DNA of 64,000 nt from Clostridium culturomicium (GTDB lineage: Bacteria > Bacillota > Clostridia > Clostridiales > Clostridiaceae): NCBI RefSeq assembly GCF_000821305.1, contig NZ_CCXK01000014.1, positions 310,001-374,000 on the forward strand. The letters are read 5' to 3'. Below the pieces are notes generated by a model. It was not told where the DNA came from and did not search any database. It was given only the letters and a program-made list of their open reading frames with translations. Each line of letters starts with the position of its first letter. Position 1 is the first letter of the stretch. The translations under genes and the position numbers were made by a program. Shown here in pieces: positions 53,492 through 60,902 of the stretch.

Positions 53492-53600
53492 AATACCGTA
53501 CTATTCAATTTTCAAAGAACAAATTCTCTATTTAATTCGCAATATAAACAAATTGCGAATAAAAAATACCGTATTATTCAGTTTTGAATAGTACAGTATT
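53492..53600 (-). repeat. repeat element, copy C (complete, with promoter)
   Basis: A 109-bp unit alignable base for base with copy B over most of its length. On the minus strand its boxA-like TTGTTCTTTGAAAATTGAAT overlaps a -35, and TATAAT follows 18 bases after TTGAAT (53508 to 53479), giving a full promoter for the gene at 53158. Confidence 0.78.
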
Positions 53601-53637
53601 CCATATGATTTAATATTTAATTTTTCTTCATAATAAT

Positions 53638-53912
53638 CTAAGATTGTTCTTCAATAAATTTAACAAATAAAGAACTTATTAATACAACCACTATGCAGTA
53701 CCCTAAATACATTATAATTACATAGTAGCTAAAAATATTTATTAAATAAATTTGAAAAAATACTGGCAACGCAAAAAGTATAGAAATCGTTAATCTATAT
53801 AAGGCAGGAACCTTATACTTTTTTTGCAGTTTTTACAGATTAACTTATAACACATAATGGCTTTTAAAATATCCTTATATGAAAATTTCTGTTTACATTT
53901 AGCACATGTCAT
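53638..53912 (-). pseudogene. cxxc_20_cxxc-type membrane protein, frame broken at a run of seven A
   Basis: Frame 0 begins MTCAKCKQKFSYKDILK and reaches the second zinc pair LICKNCKK, then meets seven A (coding strand) at 53825-53819 and stops at 53790. One extra base, or a -1 slip, gives KYKVPALYRLTISILFALPV and a second membrane helix to the stop at 53638, 91 residues in total, as in TIGR04104-type CxxC-x20-CxxC proteins. It may be a mutant, a sequencing error or true frameshifting. Flanked by repeats C and D. Confidence 0.6.
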
Positions 53913-53981
53913 AATATTTCTCCTTTTTAAACTTAATAAAAAATATAATACTATTATGAAACAATTGTAACATATATTGTA

Positions 53982-54040
53982 AACACTGTACTATTCAATT
54001 TTCAAAGATCAACTTACGTAATTAATTCACAATGTAAACA
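53982..54040 (-). repeat. repeat element, copy D (partial)
   Basis: Left half only: the boxA-like TTGATCTTTGAAAATTGAATAG part on the minus strand followed after 23 bases by TGTTACAAT, likely the promoter of the frame-broken gene. The palindrome and hairpin half is missing. Confidence 0.7.
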
Positions 54041-54325
54041 CTACCAACAGTAATTAGTATTATATTTTTCATTGTATTGCTGCAATAACTTATGACATTT
54101 AAGACTATACCCTTTGGCTTCTTCTTCATCTTTACAAGCCTTATAAGTAAATTTAGTGCCTTTCCTAGTTGTCTTACCTTGTTTTTTTACTATAAATCCT
54201 CTTTTAGTTTCTAGTGTATAAGCCACTAAAATAGCCATATCATAATTTTTAGTATCATTCTTCATCATATCTAAGTTAATCGTTTCGAATTCCTTTTGGA
54301 ACTCCATAACAACTGCATAACTCAT
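54041..54325 (-). CDS. hypothetical phage protein
   Basis: A 94-residue basic protein (SYAVVMEFQKEFETINLDMM, TLETKRGFIVKKQGKTTRKG, EEEAKGYSLKCHKLLQQYNE). I do not recognise it. I chose the ATG at 54325, after AAGGAG with normal spacing; the frame is open 11 codons further up. Last gene before the repeat region on the early side. Confidence 0.6.
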   Translation of the reverse strand: MSYAVVMEFQKEFETINLDMMKNDTKNYDMAILVAYTLETKRGFIVKKQGKTTRKGTKFTYKACKDEEEAKGYSLKCHKLLQQYNEKYNTNYCW

Positions 54326-54367
54326 TACTTCACTCCTTCGTATCATAAACATTCTCAAATCTGTGAT

Positions 54368-55174
54368 CTATGCATATTTCACTTTCCTTACCTTACTTCT
54401 ATGAAAAGCTGTGTGTTTATTGTCAAAAATACAGTTTATTGTATCTCCCCCGTTATAGATCCTTGTGATAACTCCCTTGTAAATTTTCTTATTAAATTCT
54501 ACTTCCACGCTTTCACCAACTTTAAAATCTTCATTTATGATTTCATCAGCTGCAGTTTTCACCCTAACATCTTCCTCATCATAAACAGCTTGTACACCTT
54601 TATAATCAAGTACCCAGCCCTGCTTATTTATGCCAATAACTTTACCTGCAGCTATAGCTATTATATTTTCATCACCTTTACGTTTTAGTACCTTTGTTAC
54701 TTTGTCCTGAATTGCTAACAATTTCTCTTCCTGGAGTTCGTTCGGCTTCATGTCATCTTTGTAATAAATGATTTTATCCATTGGAACTAATGCTATTCTC
54801 TTATCATACGAAAGTTCTATAACTCCATCTTTATTAATACAAATAGTTTTATAGTTTTCTCCAAATATGAACTCTACTAACAAACTACCACTACATAATA
54901 ACGTTATCCTTGATAAACTCTCATTTTCCATAACTTTATTTTTTTCTAAGAATCGTTGCTGCTTATCTGTTACTATAAACTCTTTCTGCACTTTCTCACT
55001 TTTGGTAACCTCTTCTACAAGTGATAAGCTTGTAATCGGATTGCTTATTTCTGTTATATTTTCTTTGATTTTCGTAACCGAAACATCATTTATCGTAATT
55101 TTAATGTCCCATAATGACATCTGACCTTCAATTTGATTTATGCCCTTTTGAGGCCTAGTTTTTCTTCTTAACAT
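54368..55174 (-). CDS. phage protein with C-terminal Tudor/SH3-like domain
   Basis: A 268-residue soluble protein. The first half is mixed helix and strand and unknown to me. A middle part (ALVPMDKIIYYKDDMKPNEL) leads to two beta-rich units: GKVIGINKQGWVLDYKGVQA and GESVEVEFNKKIYKGVITRI with FDNKHTAFHRSKVRKV, which look like SH3/Tudor-like barrels and may bind nucleic acid. It follows the SSB gene in the early operon. Confidence 0.6.
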   Translation of the reverse strand: MLRRKTRPQKGINQIEGQMSLWDIKITINDVSVTKIKENITEISNPITSLSLVEEVTKSEKVQKEFIVTDKQQRFLEKNKVMENESLSRITLLCSGSLLVEFIFGENYKTICINKDGVIELSYDKRIALVPMDKIIYYKDDMKPNELQEEKLLAIQDKVTKVLKRKGDENIIAIAAGKVIGINKQGWVLDYKGVQAVYDEEDVRVKTAADEIINEDFKVGESVEVEFNKKIYKGVITRIYNGGDTINCIFDNKHTAFHRSKVRKVKYA

Positions 55175-55255
55175 AATACTGAACCTCTATTTATCAATTG
55201 ATTTTCATATGAGAATACATTGTTGTAGCTGCACCCTCACATGAACTACCTTTTA

Positions 55256-55672
55256 CTAGAATGGCATATCTGAATCATCTTCTATTTCAGTCATACCACC
55301 ATTCCCAAAATAATCACCTGGTATTGTATTATCTTGTTGAGCTTGTCCTTGCTGCTTATTTTCGTAATCTAAGAAAATTATTTCTTCTGCTATAACTTCT
55401 GTAACATATCTTTTGGTTCCATCTTTGGCTTCATAGTTTCTAGTCTCAATTCTGCCAGCAACAGATATTAAATCCCCTTTCTTCTTATAGTTAGCTACAC
55501 CTTCACCAGTTTTACCCCATGCCACTATTTGAATAAAATCAGCTTGTGGTTGTCCTTCTTTTTTATACCTTCTAGATACTGCAAGTGTGAATGTTGTTAC
55601 TGATGTTCCAGTAGGTGTAAACTTTAGCTCCGGATCCTTGGTCAATCTTCCGATTAAAACTACCTTGTTCAT
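55256..55672 (-). CDS. ssb: single-stranded DNA-binding protein
   Basis: A 138-residue OB-fold protein: start NKVVLIGRLTKDPELKFTPT, core FTLAVSRRYKKEGQPQADFI, WGKTGEGVANYKKKGDLISV, and the acidic tip DDSDMPF that recruits partner proteins. It protects single strands during phage replication and recombination. AGGAGG precedes the ATG, which is near the end of the DUF6906-like gene. Confidence 0.95.
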   Translation of the reverse strand: MNKVVLIGRLTKDPELKFTPTGTSVTTFTLAVSRRYKKEGQPQADFIQIVAWGKTGEGVANYKKKGDLISVAGRIETRNYEAKDGTKRYVTEVIAEEIIFLDYENKQQGQAQQDNTIPGDYFGNGGMTEIEDDSDMPF

Positions 55673-55683
55673 CTTTCATCCTC

Positions 55684-55836
55684 CTATTTTGGTATTTCCA
55701 TCAACTGCTCAATATGAATATTATAAAATCTATACCCATATTGGTCCTGATGTTCAAATAAATAATCCTCTGGCTTAAATCCTAGTTTAGATAAAAGCTT
55801 TTTCTGAGCTCTTGTTAATTTCCTTAGATGCTTCAT
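55684..55836 (-). CDS. small phage protein, DUF6906-like
   Basis: A 50-residue protein (KHLRKLTRAQKKLLSKLGF, KPEDYLFEHQDQYGYRFYNI) with the LTRAQKKLLSKLGFKPEDYL pattern typical of the short DUF6906 proteins seen in early regions of clostridial prophages. GGGCGG precedes the ATG. Function unknown. Confidence 0.65.
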   Translation of the reverse strand: MKHLRKLTRAQKKLLSKLGFKPEDYLFEHQDQYGYRFYNIHIEQLMEIPK

Positions 55837-55851
55837 TATTTCACCGCCCTT

Positions 55852-56220
55852 CTAATATCCTTCTGCTTGTCTCTTGTAGTTCTCACTATGTTTTTTAATA
55901 TAAGCATGTTCTATGTCCTCCGATGTCATTTTAAGACTATTGGCAACGGATAGGAGCATATGAAGTACATCTGCAAACTCATCATGTATTCTTTCTGTGC
56001 TTTCTGGACCCTGTTCACTCCAATATTTAAAACATTTAGTTGCATTTGCGAGTTCTGAAACTTCTACACTTAAAGCTAATAACTTTTTATCTAAAACAAC
56101 TTTATTCCATAAATCTAACTCTTCTTGATTGTCTAGTCCTGTTGATATGTGAGCTAAATACCTATCAAAAGACTTCTGCATTTTTAGTAAATCTTTAATT
56201 TTCAACTCTTTATTTTCCAT
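55852..56220 (-). CDS. dUTPase, all-alpha type (dUTPase_2/MazG-like)
   Basis: A 122-residue helical hydrolase. The metal-binding helices are VEVSELANATKCFKYWSEQG (with the ExxE pair) and HDEFADVLHMLLSVANSL (with the ExxD pair), typical of dimeric dUTPases of Firmicutes phages. It keeps dUTP out of DNA. I chose the ATG at 56220 after GGGAG; it overlaps the upstream gene by 11 bases. Confidence 0.82.
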   Translation of the reverse strand: MENKELKIKDLLKMQKSFDRYLAHISTGLDNQEELDLWNKVVLDKKLLALSVEVSELANATKCFKYWSEQGPESTERIHDEFADVLHMLLSVANSLKMTSEDIEHAYIKKHSENYKRQAEGY

Positions 56221-56731
56221 GTCTTCTCCCTGTAAGCTTTGCATATGCTGATAAATCTATCATTGGAACTGTATATACAATTCTGCTTGCCTGCTCTTTG
56301 GTTGTTTTGTTTATATCTCTGGTACTTTTATCTATCTTACTTTCCAACCTTTCACTTATACTTTTTATGTCATCTCTTACTCTTTTATTTGCCTCTATAT
56401 ATTCATCATCACAAGCAGCTATTAGTTCTTGTAAATCAATAAACTGTTCATTAGCTCTATGTTTAACATTCAAATCGTGACGTCTAATTTCTTGAACAAC
56501 ATCATTACTACTTGAAGTTATCTTTTCTGCTAATGCAACAAAAGCTTTTTCTTGAAATTGTGCTTTTTCTACTATAGTTTTAATAACAGACTTATACCTT
56601 TCATCTGAAACATAATTCTGCTTGTCTATTCCCTTCTGTAAGCTCTCCAATTTCTTTTTTAGAGTAATAACACTCATGAAGTGAAAAACAACTAATAAAC
56701 CTATCGTAATTAAAATTAAGCTTGTCTCCAT
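56210..56731 (-). CDS. membrane-anchored coiled-coil phage protein
   Basis: A 173-residue protein with one N-terminal helix (LILITIGLLVVFHFMSVITL) and a long charged coiled coil to the C-terminus (KIDKSTRDINKTTKEQASRI). Topology is probably N-out with the coil in the cytoplasm. Unknown family. It starts one base after the stop of a short membrane gene and overlaps the dUTPase gene. Confidence 0.65.
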   Translation of the reverse strand: METSLILITIGLLVVFHFMSVITLKKKLESLQKGIDKQNYVSDERYKSVIKTIVEKAQFQEKAFVALAEKITSSSNDVVQEIRRHDLNVKHRANEQFIDLQELIAACDDEYIEANKRVRDDIKSISERLESKIDKSTRDINKTTKEQASRIVYTVPMIDLSAYAKLTGRRHGK

Positions 56732-56732
56732 T

Positions 56733-56861
56733 TTAATTTCCTCCTAAATTCTTATTTTTATATTCTTGTACTTCTTTTTTACACGTTCTTACAAACAAGT
56801 TATAAGCAGCTATAAGAATTATATTTAACAATATGCTTGCTCCTAATAACACATCTTTCAT
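56733..56861 (-). CDS. small single-pass membrane protein
   Basis: A 42-residue protein: one helix (VLLGASILLNIILIAAYNLF) and a charged tail (KKEVQEYKNKNLGG). A GGAGTGAT site precedes the ATG, and AGGAGG inside its last codons serves the next gene. First gene of an operon read away from the plus-strand cargo gene. Confidence 0.6.
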   Translation of the reverse strand: MKDVLLGASILLNIILIAAYNLFVRTCKKEVQEYKNKNLGGN

Positions 56862-56997
56862 AATCTATCACTCCTTAATTTGAATCATAATTTATTTATA
56901 TTATTAATTATTAATCATATATAACATATTTCTTAAACCACAAATCTGTATATTATTATTGCTATTACGCAAAATAAGTTTGAAAGGTGGTTGTTAT

Positions 56998-57327
56998 ATG
57001 AAAAAAATTGCTACTATGTTATTAATTTTAATGACCTTAGTATTTAGTACATTTATTGTAACTCCCGCATTTGCTTCCAATACATTTAAAGAGGGTGTTT
57101 ATAAAGCAGCTGATTTTAATTTTTCAGCAAATGAAACTTATATAGTTCAAAATTTCTCACCAACTTATAGTGTTTACATTACTCTTTATGATGAAAATCA
57201 ACTTATAATACAATCTATTCGTCTGCAACCTAATTCAGATAAATATAATTTGATTCCCCTTAAACCTGAATATAGAATTGTAATAGTTGGTAACGGTGAA
57301 GTATTTATTGACAAAGGGACACAATAG
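56998..57327 (+). CDS. secreted cargo protein on the opposite strand
   Basis: A 109-residue protein with a signal peptide (KKIATMLLILMTLVFSTFIV, then TPAFASN as the likely cleavage site). The mature part, about 80 residues, looks like a small beta-sandwich (NETYIVQNFSPTYSVYITLY, LQPNSDKYNLIPLKPEYRIV). It has its own AAAGGTGG site and terminator and runs against all neighbours, the mark of a lysogen-expressed moron. The ATG at 56998 is chosen over a longer frame from 56959. Function unknown. Confidence 0.75.
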   Translation: MKKIATMLLILMTLVFSTFIVTPAFASNTFKEGVYKAADFNFSANETYIVQNFSPTYSVYITLYDENQLIIQSIRLQPNSDKYNLIPLKPEYRIVIVGNGEVFIDKGTQ

Positions 57328-57338
57328 AGTGTCCCTTT
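57313..57338 (+). terminator. terminator of the plus-strand cargo gene
   Basis: AAAGGGACAC pairs with GTGTCCCTTT around the stop codon loop, followed by TATATTT. Confidence 0.8.
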
Positions 57339-57352
57339 TATATTTGGGCAAC

Positions 57353-57526
57353 CTATAAATTACTAGCTGGTATTAATATCTCTTCATTTTTAATCTCCGA
57401 ATCATATATTAAATACTTTTTGCCTTTAATAACCTCTTCACCCTTAGGAAAGTAAGCAGTATTCGCTTTTAATAAAACATTCCCATGTTTATCCTTCATG
57501 TCTTTTTTTAGATTTAACATATTCAT
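57353..57526 (-). CDS. hypothetical small phage protein
   Basis: A 57-residue beta-like protein (KHGNVLLKANTAYFPKGEE, KKYLIYDSEIKNEEILIPAS). GGGAGG precedes the ATG. It lies after the replication gene in the early operon. No family recognised. Confidence 0.6.
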   Translation of the reverse strand: MNMLNLKKDMKDKHGNVLLKANTAYFPKGEEVIKGKKYLIYDSEIKNEEILIPASNL

Positions 57527-57557
57527 TTATATTCCCTCCCTAATACTTCAAAGACTT

Positions 57558-58310
57558 TTACACTTTTATCTCAACTCTTATATTTTTACCTAAGAGTATT
57601 CCTAAGTGCTTACTAAAACTCCGATTAATAGCCTCAGCCCTTAGCTCACTATCAACTATGATTTTTAAATCTTGTCCATCCTCAACTATTTCTGAATCCA
57701 TGAACCATGTTTTATATGTTACCTCTGACCATTGGTCCAAAATTAATTTATGATACTTAGTAGGAATGGATAAGGGTGGAGGTGAAGGAGGTGTAATTTC
57801 TTCCCCTTCTTCTCCTTCTTTATCATTGTTTTCATTCTTTAATTCTTCTTCATTCTTGTTTGTGTCCACCTTATTGGGACTTATCTGGGACTTATCTGTC
57901 CCTATGGTTGTCCCTTCTGTTGGGACTTCGTTGTCCTCACTGTTGTCCCTATCGTTGTCCTCTTCATTGTCCTTTTTAGGTTCTGAAACTGCTTGATAAT
58001 CCTTATAATTACTTATCTTTAGCGTTGTCCCCTTTTTTGAAGTTTTTAGAGTAATCATGTTATCCTTTTGGAGCAAGTCGAGAAATCTTTTTACCGTTTT
58101 TCTATCAACTTTCCATCTTTCAGATAACTTAATTGTTGATGTGTGAAAACTTCCTCTTTCAATCAAAACAATCTCATTTCCTATAAGGATTTTTCTCTCC
58201 TGGTGGTTAGCTTGAAGAAGGATATCTAACCACCATTTAAGCTTTAGAGGGTCTTCCCATATCCAATTTTTACGAATTGCTCTATGGAGCTTTATCCATC
58301 CTTCATCCAT
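57558..58310 (-). CDS. phage replication protein: winged helix plus DnaA-N-like domain
   Basis: A 250-residue protein in three parts. Residues 1-105 are a replisome-organizer winged helix (WIKLHRAIRKNWIWEDPLKL, HTSTIKLSERWKVDRKTVKR). Residues 108-185 are a disordered acidic linker. Residues 190-250 (LDQWSEVTYKTWFMDSEIVE, LRAEAINRSFSKHLGILLGK) resemble the N-terminal domain of DnaA, which binds DnaB. It probably recognises the phage origin and recruits the host helicase or its loader; no phage helicase gene is nearby. Confidence 0.72.
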   Translation of the reverse strand: MDEGWIKLHRAIRKNWIWEDPLKLKWWLDILLQANHQERKILIGNEIVLIERGSFHTSTIKLSERWKVDRKTVKRFLDLLQKDNMITLKTSKKGTTLKISNYKDYQAVSEPKKDNEEDNDRDNSEDNEVPTEGTTIGTDKSQISPNKVDTNKNEEELKNENNDKEGEEGEEITPPSPPPLSIPTKYHKLILDQWSEVTYKTWFMDSEIVEDGQDLKIIVDSELRAEAINRSFSKHLGILLGKNIRVEIKV

Positions 58311-58329
58311 ACCATCACCTACTTATTTT

Positions 58330-58512
58330 TTATGCATTTAAGCCCCACTGCTCTCTTAATGAATTTTCTAAATCATTCCATTGCTCATAACTTAACTTTA
58401 TCTTTGTTTCAACATCTGAATCCTCAACTAATACTTCTACATGTCCTCCTGCTTCATTAATTGAAACTACCTTGCCATCATTTGCTCTAAGGTCCATTTC
58501 CATCCTATACAT
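58330..58512 (-). CDS. hypothetical small phage protein
   Basis: A 60-residue protein (LRANDGKVVSINEAGGHVEV then SYEQWNDLENSLREQWGLN). I do not recognise it. I chose the ATG at 58512, six bases after AGGTG; a GTG three codons earlier directly after the annealase stop is the alternative. Confidence 0.55.
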   Translation of the reverse strand: MYRMEMDLRANDGKVVSINEAGGHVEVLVEDSDVETKIKLSYEQWNDLENSLREQWGLNA

Positions 58513-58521
58513 TCTTTTCAC

Positions 58522-59193
58522 CTACTTTACCTTTTTGGAAAGCCTTTCATATACTTGTTGATATTCGTCACTTGAAAGCTCTCTTATCTCGCTACATCCA
58601 AATTCTTTTTCTATAACCTTCTTTACATCAGCCTCTGTTATGTTTGCACTCGCAGCTAAGTTCATTAATTTACTTATCTCTGCTTCACTTATAGAATTAG
58701 GTAAGGCCCATGCAGGTAATTTAGGAACTTTCCAATATATAGTCCTTTTATCTTTAGCTGTTGCCTTTTTCCATCCTATATTGTCTTTAGGTTTTTCTAA
58801 TGAACACTCTGCAAAATTTTCAGTAAGGTTATATAAATATCTTCCTATGCCGTATCCACTACTAGCACATCTTTTTAATGCTCCACTTATTCCACCTTTA
58901 AAAGGTTCAACGTTACTTTCGCTGGCCCCATCTTCTTTATATATCCACTCTCCATCTTTGTCCTTTACAGAGATTCTACAGATAATATTGCTATCATTGG
59001 ACCCTGTTCTGTATTCTACTTTCCATCCATCAAACCCAAATACATAATCTAATCTGTTCTGTATAGCTCTAGCCTGTACATAACATAGAACCATCACCCA
59101 TGGCTTATTGTTGTTACTTACTCCACAGCTTTGAACTCTCCATTCAATCTCATTTTCTCCAAATGGTTTTCTTAATTCCTCTTGTATATCCAT
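58522..59193 (-). CDS. Rad52/22-type single-strand annealing protein
   Basis: A 223-residue recombinase. The start (LRKPFGENEIEWRVQSCGVS), the RLDYVFGFDGWKVEYRTG segment with CRISVKDKDGEWIYKEDGAS, and GGISGALKRCASSGYGIGRY match the Rad52/22 double-strand break repair family of phage annealases. It should pair complementary strands, with SSB and RusA from the same operon and Gam guarding ends. The first in-frame ATG at 59193 is taken; the GTG before it is the alternative. Confidence 0.88.
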   Translation of the reverse strand: MDIQEELRKPFGENEIEWRVQSCGVSNNNKPWVMVLCYVQARAIQNRLDYVFGFDGWKVEYRTGSNDSNIICRISVKDKDGEWIYKEDGASESNVEPFKGGISGALKRCASSGYGIGRYLYNLTENFAECSLEKPKDNIGWKKATAKDKRTIYWKVPKLPAWALPNSISEAEISKLMNLAASANITEADVKKVIEKEFGCSEIRELSSDEYQQVYERLSKKVK

Positions 59194-59205
59194 CACTTAT
59201 ACCTC

Positions 59206-59712
59206 TTAAAACTTAATTTCGAACTGCTCTGGTACTTCAATAACATTAATTCCATCGCAATCTATTATTTCACCAGTTTCTTTATGTATAATTAAATCAC
59301 CATTAATCTCTAAATCTTTCTTAAAGTTACTCCAATCAAGCTTTTCAGTTTCTATTCTTTTAATATATTTTTCTTTATTAACTAATTTACAGTATTCAAT
59401 AAGTTTCTTATCATCATGATCCAGCTTTGATGTTGGCTTTTTAAGTACCATTTCACCAGCTAGTAATGAATATTTCTTTTGAGTTTTAGTTTCTTTTGGT
59501 GTAATAGTGTTAAAATATGCTCTTAGCTGTGCAACCTTAAATCCTACACTATTTTCATGCGCTGCTCTTTTTCTCTCTATCTCCTCATGAATAGCTTCAA
59601 TCTTTTGAGCTGCTAACTCTTCTAATCTTAAAAAGTCAGCTTTCTCTTCTTTTATCTCATCTATAAGTCTATCTGCCTCTATATCGTTTAAAATTACTTG
59701 AATATTCTCCAT
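59206..59712 (-). CDS. gam: Gam-like host nuclease inhibitor
   Basis: A 168-residue protein of the Mu Gam-like family: a long coiled coil (AADFLRLEELAAQKIEAIHE-like region, EIERKRAAHENSVGFKVAQL) followed by ITPKETKTQKKYSLLAGEMV and the tail HKETGEIIDCDGINVIEVPE. It binds DNA ends and shields them from host RecBCD/AddAB-type nuclease. Start at 59712 overlaps the upstream stop by one base, with GGAGGG before it. Confidence 0.85.
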   Translation of the reverse strand: MENIQVILNDIEADRLIDEIKEEKADFLRLEELAAQKIEAIHEEIERKRAAHENSVGFKVAQLRAYFNTITPKETKTQKKYSLLAGEMVLKKPTSKLDHDDKKLIEYCKLVNKEKYIKRIETEKLDWSNFKKDLEINGDLIIHKETGEIIDCDGINVIEVPEQFEIKF

Positions 59713-60389
59713 TACATTGCCCTCCAACATTCTTTATATTCCATATACTCTTTTTCAGTAAGTTCCTTTGTGAATGTTCCTGCTACTCTTCCAAATGTTT
59801 TTCCAATTGATGTGTCACATATAACAAAATCTCTAGGTTTTAAATTTTCATTGCCACTAGCTCTGAATGTATAGTGCTTGCCACCAACTGCATGAACAAT
59901 TTCAAATAATGTATATTGTTTTTTAGATTCTCGAAGTTTAAATCTTGCATAACCCGGTATTCCTAAAGTTGAATTTATTAAATTTGAATAATTAGCTTTA
60001 ATTGAAACTCCTCCATTTTCATTAATTACAACATATTTAATTCTTAAACCTTTATCAGTACAAACATAAACTCCTGGAACATTCCTCGCTATTACCTCCT
60101 GGAATGTAAACTCTGTTTGCTTTTTCTCAGAAGTATATTCCACTATTTCACAACCATTTTGTTTGTACCAACAAGTACTTGCATATTCCAAACTATCAAA
60201 ACCACTAAAATTGAAAGTATATGCAATTTCTGCTCCATGGATATTGTAATAAGTAATATTTCTTGCTCCATTTATCCACTTTATCCCTCTGATATAACAC
60301 TCTTCAATAAACTCTTTAGCTGCTTCCTCTGTTCTGCAATTAACAGCTATCTTTTCATTTTTAAATTTATTCCAATCAAATTTATTCAT
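59712..60389 (-). CDS. hypothetical phage early protein
   Basis: A 225-residue soluble protein. The start (KFDWNKFKNEKIAVNCRTEE, AAKEFIEECYIRGIKW) resembles a short domain common in clostridial phage early proteins; the middle and end are unknown to me (GKHYTFRASGNENLKPRDFV). AGGAGG is eight bases before the ATG at 60389. It is coupled to the gam gene by TAATG. Confidence 0.6.
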   Translation of the reverse strand: MNKFDWNKFKNEKIAVNCRTEEAAKEFIEECYIRGIKWINGARNITYYNIHGAEIAYTFNFSGFDSLEYASTCWYKQNGCEIVEYTSEKKQTEFTFQEVIARNVPGVYVCTDKGLRIKYVVINENGGVSIKANYSNLINSTLGIPGYARFKLRESKKQYTLFEIVHAVGGKHYTFRASGNENLKPRDFVICDTSIGKTFGRVAGTFTKELTEKEYMEYKECWRAM

Positions 60390-60471
60390 TTTCATTACCT
60401 CCTATGGTATAATTCACTTGAATATATTTTGTTATTGGTGCAAGGCTGTTGGCGCAGCTAAGCACCTATTT

Positions 60472-60657
60472 TTATGCTTGTACACTTCTGACTAACTTAA
60501 GAATTCTATCTAGTAAAGCTTTTAATTCCTCTGCCTTTGTCATTCTATTAAATCCAATATTGTTAAATTTAATATCAGCTGTAGCTATCTTAAGAACTGC
60601 TTTAAACTCTTCCTCTGTAGCACCAAGTGATACATCTTCAAATACTCCAACTCCCAT
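60472..60657 (-). CDS. hypothetical small phage protein
   Basis: A 61-residue protein (VGVFEDVSLGATEEEFKAVL, RMTKAEELKALLDRILKLV), helical and mixed-charge. The ATG at 60657 overlaps the AbrB-like gene's stop by one base, and AGGAG precedes it; I chose it over the longer frame. Function unknown. Confidence 0.6.
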   Translation of the reverse strand: MGVGVFEDVSLGATEEEFKAVLKIATADIKFNNIGFNRMTKAEELKALLDRILKLVRSVQA

Positions 60658-60902
60658 TACTTTATTTCTCCTAACTCCTTTGCACAACTTTTACAAACAT
60701 TTTTACCTCTGAAATTTTCAACATTAGCTGCTTCACCGCAAAATATGCAAGCTGGCTCATATTTCTTTAGGATTATTAAGTCTTCTTCTACGAAAATCTC
60801 TAATGGATCCTTAATGTCTATATTCAAAGTCCTTCTTAATTCAATTGGTAAAACCACTCTTCCTAATTCATCTACTTTTCTAACAATCCCTGTACTTTTC
60901 AT
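60657..60902 (-). CDS. AbrB/SpoVT-type regulator with C-terminal zinc motif
   Basis: An 81-residue DNA-binding protein. Residues 1-50 are the AbrB swapped-hairpin domain (KSTGIVRKVDELGRVVLPIE, LRRTLNIDIKDPLEIFVEED). The end carries CIFCGEAANVENFRGKNVCKSC-like cysteine pairs (ACIFCGE, VCKSCAK), a likely zinc site, as in some clostridial Abh-like proteins. It may regulate phage early genes or interfere with host transition-state control. Coupled on both sides by TAATG. Confidence 0.85.
   Translation of the reverse strand: MKSTGIVRKVDELGRVVLPIELRRTLNIDIKDPLEIFVEEDLIILKKYEPACIFCGEAANVENFRGKNVCKSCAKELGEIK

Noticed and set aside
52471..54040. Repeats as a CRISPR array
   Set aside because: Units are about 110 bp, have internal palindromes and are separated by genes of about 400-500 bp, not by short spacers.
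59720..60389. Frame on the plus strand at 60117-60461 as a cargo gene
   Set aside because: Antisense to a well-placed early gene with good ribosome site; composition is shadow-like.
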